The notes beneath the pieces are model-generated. The model was given only the letters and a program-made list of their open reading frames with translations. It did no database searches and had not been told where the DNA came from. From assembly GCA_963383645.1 (NCBI GenBank), contig OY726561.1:141815441-141879440 (forward strand): DNA of 64,000 bases. Direction: 5' to 3'. Below are positions 56,051 through 64,000 of this stretch, in pieces. Numbering within the stretch: position 1 is the stretch's first letter; the number at the start of each line of letters is the position of its first letter. Origin of the DNA: Muscardinus avellanarius (lineage: Eukaryota; Chordata; Mammalia; Rodentia; Gliridae). A program made the position numbers and the translations under genes.

Positions 56051-56440
56051 TGTGTGTGTGCATGTGTCGTGCTGGGGGAGTAAACCCTGAGGCATTCTAC
56101 CTCTAAGCTATACCCCCAGCCCTATTTTATTTTCTATTTGGGAACATAGTCTTGTTTAGTTACTGACAGCCTTACTGAGTTGCTGAGGCTGACTTTGAAC
56201 CTGCGGTCCTCTTGACTCAGCATGCGCCACCATTCATGGCAGAAATTTTAATTTTTTTTTTTTTGGTGGTACTGGGGATGGAACCCTTCTACCTCCAGGC
56301 GGCACTCCCAGACCTATTTTATATTTTATTTGGAAACAGGGTCTCTTAAGCTAGAGAGGCTGGCTTTGAACCTGTGCAATCCTCTTGTCTCCGCCTCCCA
56401 AATGCGGGGATTACAAGCGTGCGCCACCATGCCCCGCTAG
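56051..56440 (-). repeat. Two reverse SINEs
   Basis: An older B1-dID at 56051-56240 and a younger short-type copy at 56255-56438 ending at a GCGGGGCATGGTGGCG-type head. Confidence 0.8.
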
Positions 56441-56636
56441 AAATTTTGACTATTAGACAGGATAAGATATACGTGTTTTTTTTATTTTGGAGAAATGTAT
56501 TTACAATATATTGTATGTATTGTTATAAAAATTAATTGCAGAATCTCTTCAGTTTGAAAGCATCTGAGTATAATTTGTTCACTACACTCACAGTGTCTCA
56601 TGGAAATAAAGCCTGTATTAATAAATTAACAGCAAA

Positions 56637-56854
56637 GCCGGGCTTGGTGGCGCACACCTGTAATCCCAGCATTTGGGAGGCTGAGACCGGAGGATTGCGG
56701 TTCACGGACAGCCTCAGCTACTAAGTGAGGCCCTCTGCAACTCAGTGAGACCCGGTTTCAAAATAAAGAATAAAAAATAGGGCAGGGGATGTAGCTTGGA
56801 GGTCAAATGACCCTGGGTTCCATCCCCAGACCTGCAAAAAAAAAAAAAAAAAAT
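56637..56854 (+). repeat. Forward B1-dID, 'agggcagggg' ID variant
   Basis: Complete head-to-tail copy with a CAGACCTGC-A(n) end instead of the usual CAGTACC-A(n). The same end is seen at 20985-21000 and 49785-49800 and marks another subfamily. It is flanked on both sides by unique sequence (56441-56636 and 56855-57219). Confidence 0.85.
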
Positions 56855-57219
56855 AGCAGTAGGAATATATTTTATCTTAGGTTTCATCTTTGCTTGGGGT
56901 GTATAGGTTATTCCCAAGATGTATACTAGCCACTGACTAGTGAAAAGTGGTATATACTCTTTCTTCTAGTATAAGCATCTAGAGTGTTCATTTTATGGTT
57001 GTAAGTTATAGATGTTCATAGGAAGGAGGAACCATAATTCTTGTTCCACATTGAGCTATAAACATAACAGGTATATAAGAAGCGCCTGCCATGTGTGAGC
57101 TATTTAGAGAGGACCAGGATACACTCTTACCTGTCAGTTTAGAGGTAGGTGTAAGAAAGGATATAGTTACCCACATTCCTGAAATCTGTATTCTAAGGTG
57201 GTAAAAGATGAGTCTTTTA

Positions 57220-57414
57220 GCCGGGCGTGGTGGCGCACTCTTGTAATCCCGGTACTTGGGAGGCTGAGACAGGAGGATTTCACAGCTTCGAAGCCAGCCT
57301 CAGCAGCTTAGTGAGGCTCTCAGTAACTTAGTGATACCCTGTTTCAAATAAAAGATAAAACAGGTCAGGGGTGTAGCCTGGAGGTAAAAGGCCCCTGGGT
57401 TCTATCCCAGTACA

Positions 57415-57466
<52 letters not shown>
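57220..57466 (+). repeat. Forward B1-dID with (CA)n tail
   Basis: Complete copy from GCCGGGCGTGG to a tail converted to about 23 CA units (57421-57466). Confidence 0.88.
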
Positions 57467-57468
<2 letters not shown>

Positions 57469-57782
57469 ATATTTTTAGATGGGTATTTTCCTGATGGCTT
57501 AAGGAAAAAAATCACTTTCTAGACATTCAAGATTGAGCGTTCTTCCTGGTAGGGATCTTGGCTTGGTCTGGCTCCTGTACTGCTGCTTTTGTTCTGAAAG
57601 GACCAGAAGCGGCAGTATTAGGGTCCTTGGTGTCCATAGATGGCACAGTTGTCCCTTAGGCGGTTGAGAGTTATTGTCCACCTCTGCGAGGCAATCTTTA
57701 TGTAAGCAAATACGAACTCTTTGGTTCCTTCCTCCTAATTTTTTTAATAAAGTTAGTGAATACTTGTAGTGTCGCCCCATTT

Positions 57783-57985
57783 GCCTCCAGTACTTTCCTG
57801 AGTGCTTTGTATATATTTAATCCTGATGTTAACTCTGAGGTAAGTACTGTTTTATTCCTATTTTATAGACAGTAATGCAGAAAACTATGGTTAACTGACA
57901 TGTTTAGAGGTACACACTTGAGATCATGTTTGGATTTGAACCCAGGCAGTAGGCTCTAGACTTCATGTTCTTAAGCCATATTGCA
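57783..57985 (+). repeat. MIR element
   Basis: Good collinear match to the mammalian-wide interspersed repeat: 'gagtgctttgtatatatt', 'taatcctgatgttaactctg', 'aggtaagtactgtttta', 'attttatagacagtaatgc' and 'gatttgaacccaggcagt', then 'gttcttaagccatattgc', in the consensus order. It is far older than the B1-dID copies. The rest of 57467-58580 is unassigned. Confidence 0.8.
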
Positions 57986-58580
57986 GCAAAACAACAACAC
58001 AAAACAAAAACAAAGGTGAGCGGTCTATGGCAAAATGAGTTTGGTTTTTTTTGGTGTTATTAATGGAAGATGAAGAACATTCCCGTCTCTTGAGTCTTGC
58101 CACAGGCCGGTGGCATGTGTATCTCTCCACTGCTGTAGTACGTACTTGGTGACAGAAACAACACTTGGTAGGAAGTCTTGCTCCTAGCTCCCGTGTCCTT
58201 GCGTGGTGGTCCTCTCTGTGGTGGTCAGAGAAGTTCTTCATTTGACATTTGCGGTTCTGTGCTTGGTTGTGCAGAAAAGCTGAGATTGGCCTTGTGCTGG
58301 ATGAGGAGTGTGTTTTTAGCTTGTTTCATCCAGTTCCGGAGAGCATGCCTTTGGGTTTCGTTTTCAGTGTGTTATAGTGTGATTTAAGGAATGTTAATAG
58401 AAATATTTTCAAATATCATCTGAAAAACTAAGGTGGTCTAATGAAACTTGACTTTGAATTACAGACATAAACAGCTGCTCTGAGTATTCCACTCCGGTGC
58501 CAGGGTGATTTCTTCTGTGCGTTTCAGGATATGCAAACAATAGCCTATTTTTCACTTCTGTCCATTTCTGTTGTTTCTAG

Positions 58581-60924
<2,344 letters not shown>

Positions 60925-61080
60925 TTGGTGGTACTGTGGATAGAACCCAGGGGCATTCTAACATCGAGCTACACCCCCCCCCCGCCCCGCTTTGTGTGTG
61001 TGTGTGTGTGTGTGTGTGTGGTACTGTGGATAGAACCCAGGGGCATTCTAACATGGAGCTACACTCCCCCCCTGGCCCCG

Positions 61081-61126
<46 letters not shown>

Positions 61127-61191
61127 TGCTGGGGATTGAACCCAGGGCCATTCTAACATCGAGCTACACTCCCCCCCCCCCCCCGGCCCTG

Positions 61192-61235
<44 letters not shown>

Positions 61236-61383
61236 TGCTGGGGATAGAACCCAGGGGCATTCTAACATCGAGTTACACTCCCCCCCCTGGCCCTGCTGTG
61301 TGTGTGTGTGTGTGTGTGTGTGGTGCTGGGGATAGAACCCAGGGGCATTCTAACATCGAGTTACACTCCCCCCCCTGGCCCTG

Positions 61384-61433
<50 letters not shown>

Positions 61434-61660
61434 TGCTGGGGATTGAACCCAGGGGCATTCTAACATCGAGCTACACTCCTCCCCGGCCCCGCTGTGTGTG
61501 TGTGTGTGTGTGTGTGGTGCTGGGGATGGAACCCAGGGCCATTCTAACATCGAGCTACACTCCCCCTGGCCCCGCTGTGTGTGTGTATGTGTGTGTGTGT
61601 GTGTGTGTAGTGCTGGGGAGGGAGCCCAGGGGCGTTATACATCCAAGCTCCACCCCCAGC
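60925..61660 (-). repeat. Compound satellite: ID half + poly-C + (GT)n, eight units
   Basis: Eight successive units begin near 60930, 61020, 61125, 61234, 61322, 61432, 61516 and 61609. Each is about 84-110 bp and made of a reverse ID fragment ('ggtgctggggatagaaccca'), 'ggggcattctaacatcgag', a poly-C run, 'ggccctgctg', then (TG)n of varying length. The shared CATTCTAACATCGAG variant shows that the units were copied from each other, not inserted separately. Open frames here encode only Cys/Val runs. Confidence 0.9.
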
Positions 61661-62010
61661 CTAGTTTTTGGAGGCCTTGCTACATGGCTGAGCCTGTTCA
61701 AACCGCAGTCCTCTGCTCTCTGCCTCCTCAATGCTGGGACACAAGCGTGTGCCATCACGCCCGGCAAACCCCAATATATAAAACTAAAATTCCCTGGTAG
61801 GCCAGGTGTGATGACGCAGACCTACAATCCCAGTACTTGTTAGGCTGAGACAGGAAGATGGCAGGTTTATGGAGAGCTTTAACAACATAGCAAGATTTTG
61901 AGCATTGTAGGAAACGTTGTTTCCAAATAAAAAGACAAAATAGGCTAGAGGTGTAGGTCAGAGGTAGAATATCCCTCGGTTCAATCTCTAGTATTACTAA
62001 GTAAATAAAT
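61661..62010. repeat. Reverse B1 part and forward B1-dID
   Basis: A reverse B1 part at 61661-61766 continues the last unit of the compound satellite, so that unit is a complete reverse B1-dID and may be the founder. A forward, more diverged copy lies at 61800-62015. Confidence 0.75.
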
Positions 62011-63345
62011 AAATGCTCTGACTGTGTATAATAGCACAGAGGCCCAAGTTTTTTGCTACTGCTAGATATGCCTGAACTAGGCAGAGCAAGTTCATTTGGA
62101 CCCTCCTTTCAGAGCCCTTCTGAGATGGGTACTTCTTAAAGTGTCCATGAAGTGGAAATGTGCCAGAGACACCTTCGTGGTGGAGTGCCAGAGTTGGGTT
62201 TCACTTGGCACTTCTGGGATTGCTTATTTCTTCTCTGCCTTCTCACAGGGTAGGAACTGAGGCTTCCTTTGAGGCTGAGTTGTCAGTCTGACCTTGCCAG
62301 GGTTGAAGAGTACTTTGGAGAAGGGGGCTTCTCAACACTTACTCCTATTTTTTGCTAGAGGATTTGGCCTCAGTGGTTCTTATAGTCCTTGTCACTTGTC
62401 ATTACAGCTTTTGTCCCTTTTTTTTCCTTTATTTTTTTTTAAGTTTGTCTTCAGTGTGAGGGTTTGAACCAAGAGCCTTGTGCTTGCTAGGTAAACATTT
62501 TGCCACTCAGCTGTATCTCTAGCCCCTCCTTTTCTTCTTGTGCACATTCCTTCCTTGCTGCTATAGTCGGGTTCCTTCTCAATGTAGGGTAGAATTGCTG
62601 GGAGTGAGGAAGGAGGTAATCAAGAGACAAACATGAGTTCAGGATCTGGGTGTGGATGCTGTTACCTGTAGTCCTAGTACTTGGAAGGCTGAGAGGGAGG
62701 CTTGTAGGTTCAAAGCCACCCTCAACAACTTAACAAAATCCTGTTCCAGAGTAAAAAAAATAAAATAGGAGGTACATAGCTCCTGGATTCAATTCCCAGT
62801 ACCTTAAAAAAAAAAAAAAAAAAAATACCCGGAAGAGCTGAGGATGTAGCTTAGTTGGCAAATCTCCTTTGGATTTAATCCCCACCACTGCAAAAAAAAA
62901 AAAAAAAAGGAAAAAAAAAGTTAACTAAAGGATAGTAGGATAGTAGCTAGTTCAAGGGAATTATGGGAGAGCCAGAGAGTGGGCATTGGCAGCTACACAG
63001 CCAGGACCAGGATTCAGGTTAGCCTTCTCTGGCAGAGACCTCAAGCCCCACACCAGGGCACAGGTGTGCATACTACCAGTCTTTTATTAGGACTTGGGTC
63101 ATCCTGCTACACTTCTGTGAATATGTTCCATTCTCATCAGCAAATGGAGATTGTAGTTCCTGCTGCCTCGTTTCCTTCTGAGTCCAAGTTACTTGCAGTA
63201 TCTAATTTGGAAAGCCACACATGCCAATGCTCCAGCAATGGGTGAGTGATTCTTGGGTCTGCCTCAAGGAGGCAGTGCTTCATAACATAGTACGTTATAG
63301 AAACTTAGGTTTGCAGGCAAAGCAAGACTTAAATCAGCTCCTTTT
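62011..63345. other. QRICH1 intron, mixed
   Basis: 62011-62430 is unique. 62445-62525 is an old reverse ID piece. 62640-62825 is a diverged forward B1-dID with a poly-A tail. 62835-62905 is a forward ID piece. 62930-63345 is unique. No exon that continues the QRICH1 Q-rich frame is found. Confidence 0.6.
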
Positions 63346-64000
63346 CTTTTGGCAGCACTGAGGATGAAACCCAGGGGCATTCTACCTCTGAGCTCCACTC
63401 CTAGCCCTATATTTTATTCTTTATTTTTTATTTTATTTATTTTATTTTTTGCGGGTCTGGGGATGGAACCCTGGAGCATTTGACCTCCGAGCTACACCCT
63501 CTGCCCTAGTTTTTTTATTCTTTAATTTGAAACTGGGTCTCACTAAGTTGCAGAGGGCCTCACTAAGTAGCTGAGGCTGTCTGCGATATGCGATCCTCCT
63601 GTCTCTGCCTCCCAAACGCAGGCATTACAGGCGTGCGCCACCACGCCCAGCTCTCAGTGGTCTCTTTTCAGTGGAACTTAAAACATGAAATAGAAAGTTG
63701 AGCGTGGTGGTGCACTCTTGTAATCCCAGCATTTGGGAGGCTAAGACTGGAGGATTGCAGGTTGTTGATAGCCTCAGCTACTTAATGAGGCCCTTTGCTA
63801 CTCAGAGAGATCCTGTTTCAAAATAAAATAATAAAAAATAGGGCTGGGAGTGTAGTTCGGAGGTAGAGCGCCCCTGGGTTCCATCCACAGTAACACAAAA
63901 CAAAAAAATATGAAAAAGAGCCTGAGTTCTATGTTTTTTTTTTGTTTTTTTTTTTTAGTACTAGGGATGGAACCCAGGGGCACTCTACCTCTGGGTTACA
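63346..64000. repeat. SINEs at the window end
   Basis: A reverse ID piece at 63350-63415, a reverse B1-dID at 63445-63655, a forward copy at 63699-63907 and a reverse ID cut by the window edge at 63935-64000. Confidence 0.8.

Noticed and set aside
60925..61660. CRISPR-like regular repeats with spacers
   Set aside because: The 'spacers' are variable-length (GT)n, the repeats are SINE-derived, and the context is a mammalian intron.

Overview
This is nuclear DNA of a placental mammal, almost certainly a non-muroid rodent. Four multi-exon genes lie head to tail on the + strand: LAMB2 (laminin beta-2), USP19 (ubiquitin-specific protease 19), QARS1 (cytosolic glutaminyl-tRNA synthetase) and the 5' part of QRICH1. 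This is the gene order of human 3p21.31, read here from LAMB2 to QRICH1. The rodent call rests on the repeats. The introns are full of a roughly 200-240 bp SINE with a 7SL-derived B1 head and a tRNA-Ala-derived ID tail, the layout known as B1-dID. That composite is known from squirrels, dormice, beavers and some hystricognaths. The copies here differ from the common ground-squirrel consensus as I remember it, so beaver or dormouse is at least as plausible. The species is not settled.

Layout. 1-865: LAMB2 5' flank or intron 1. 866-14674: LAMB2, 32 coding exons, 1801 aa, with one intron (4875-9648) enlarged by SINEs. 14780-15530: CpG island with USP19 untranslated exon 1. 16523-26449: USP19, 26 coding exons plus an alternative last exon, giving a membrane-anchored form (1375 aa) and a soluble form (1338 aa). 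26782-32158: intergenic SINE arrays. 32159-32718: QARS1 promoter. 32719-42984: QARS1, 24 exons, 775 aa. 44100-45260: CpG-island promoter and untranslated exon 1 of QRICH1. 58581-58910: first coding exon of QRICH1 (103 codons). The rest of QRICH1 lies beyond base 64000.

I read each coding exon by joining GT-AG (once GC-AG) junctions so that the frame is kept to the expected stop codon. All three complete genes close without a frameshift or internal stop. QARS1 comes out at 775 codons, the human length. In USP19 the active-site Cys and His and the total length are all shifted by 57 residues from the human canonical numbering as I recall it, which fits inclusion of the 101-aa alternative exon and absence of a primate-specific Alu-derived segment.

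The genes do not form a pathway. LAMB2 is a secreted basement-membrane subunit. USP19 is a deubiquitinase of the ER membrane and cytosol. QARS1 charges tRNA-Gln. QRICH1 is a nuclear regulator linked to the ER-stress response. They are neighbours by conserved synteny. I see no mobile system, CRISPR array, prophage or undescribed gene cassette. The points worth a second look concern splicing, promoter motifs, an HSP90-like MEEVD tail on soluble USP19, and SINE and microsatellite architecture.
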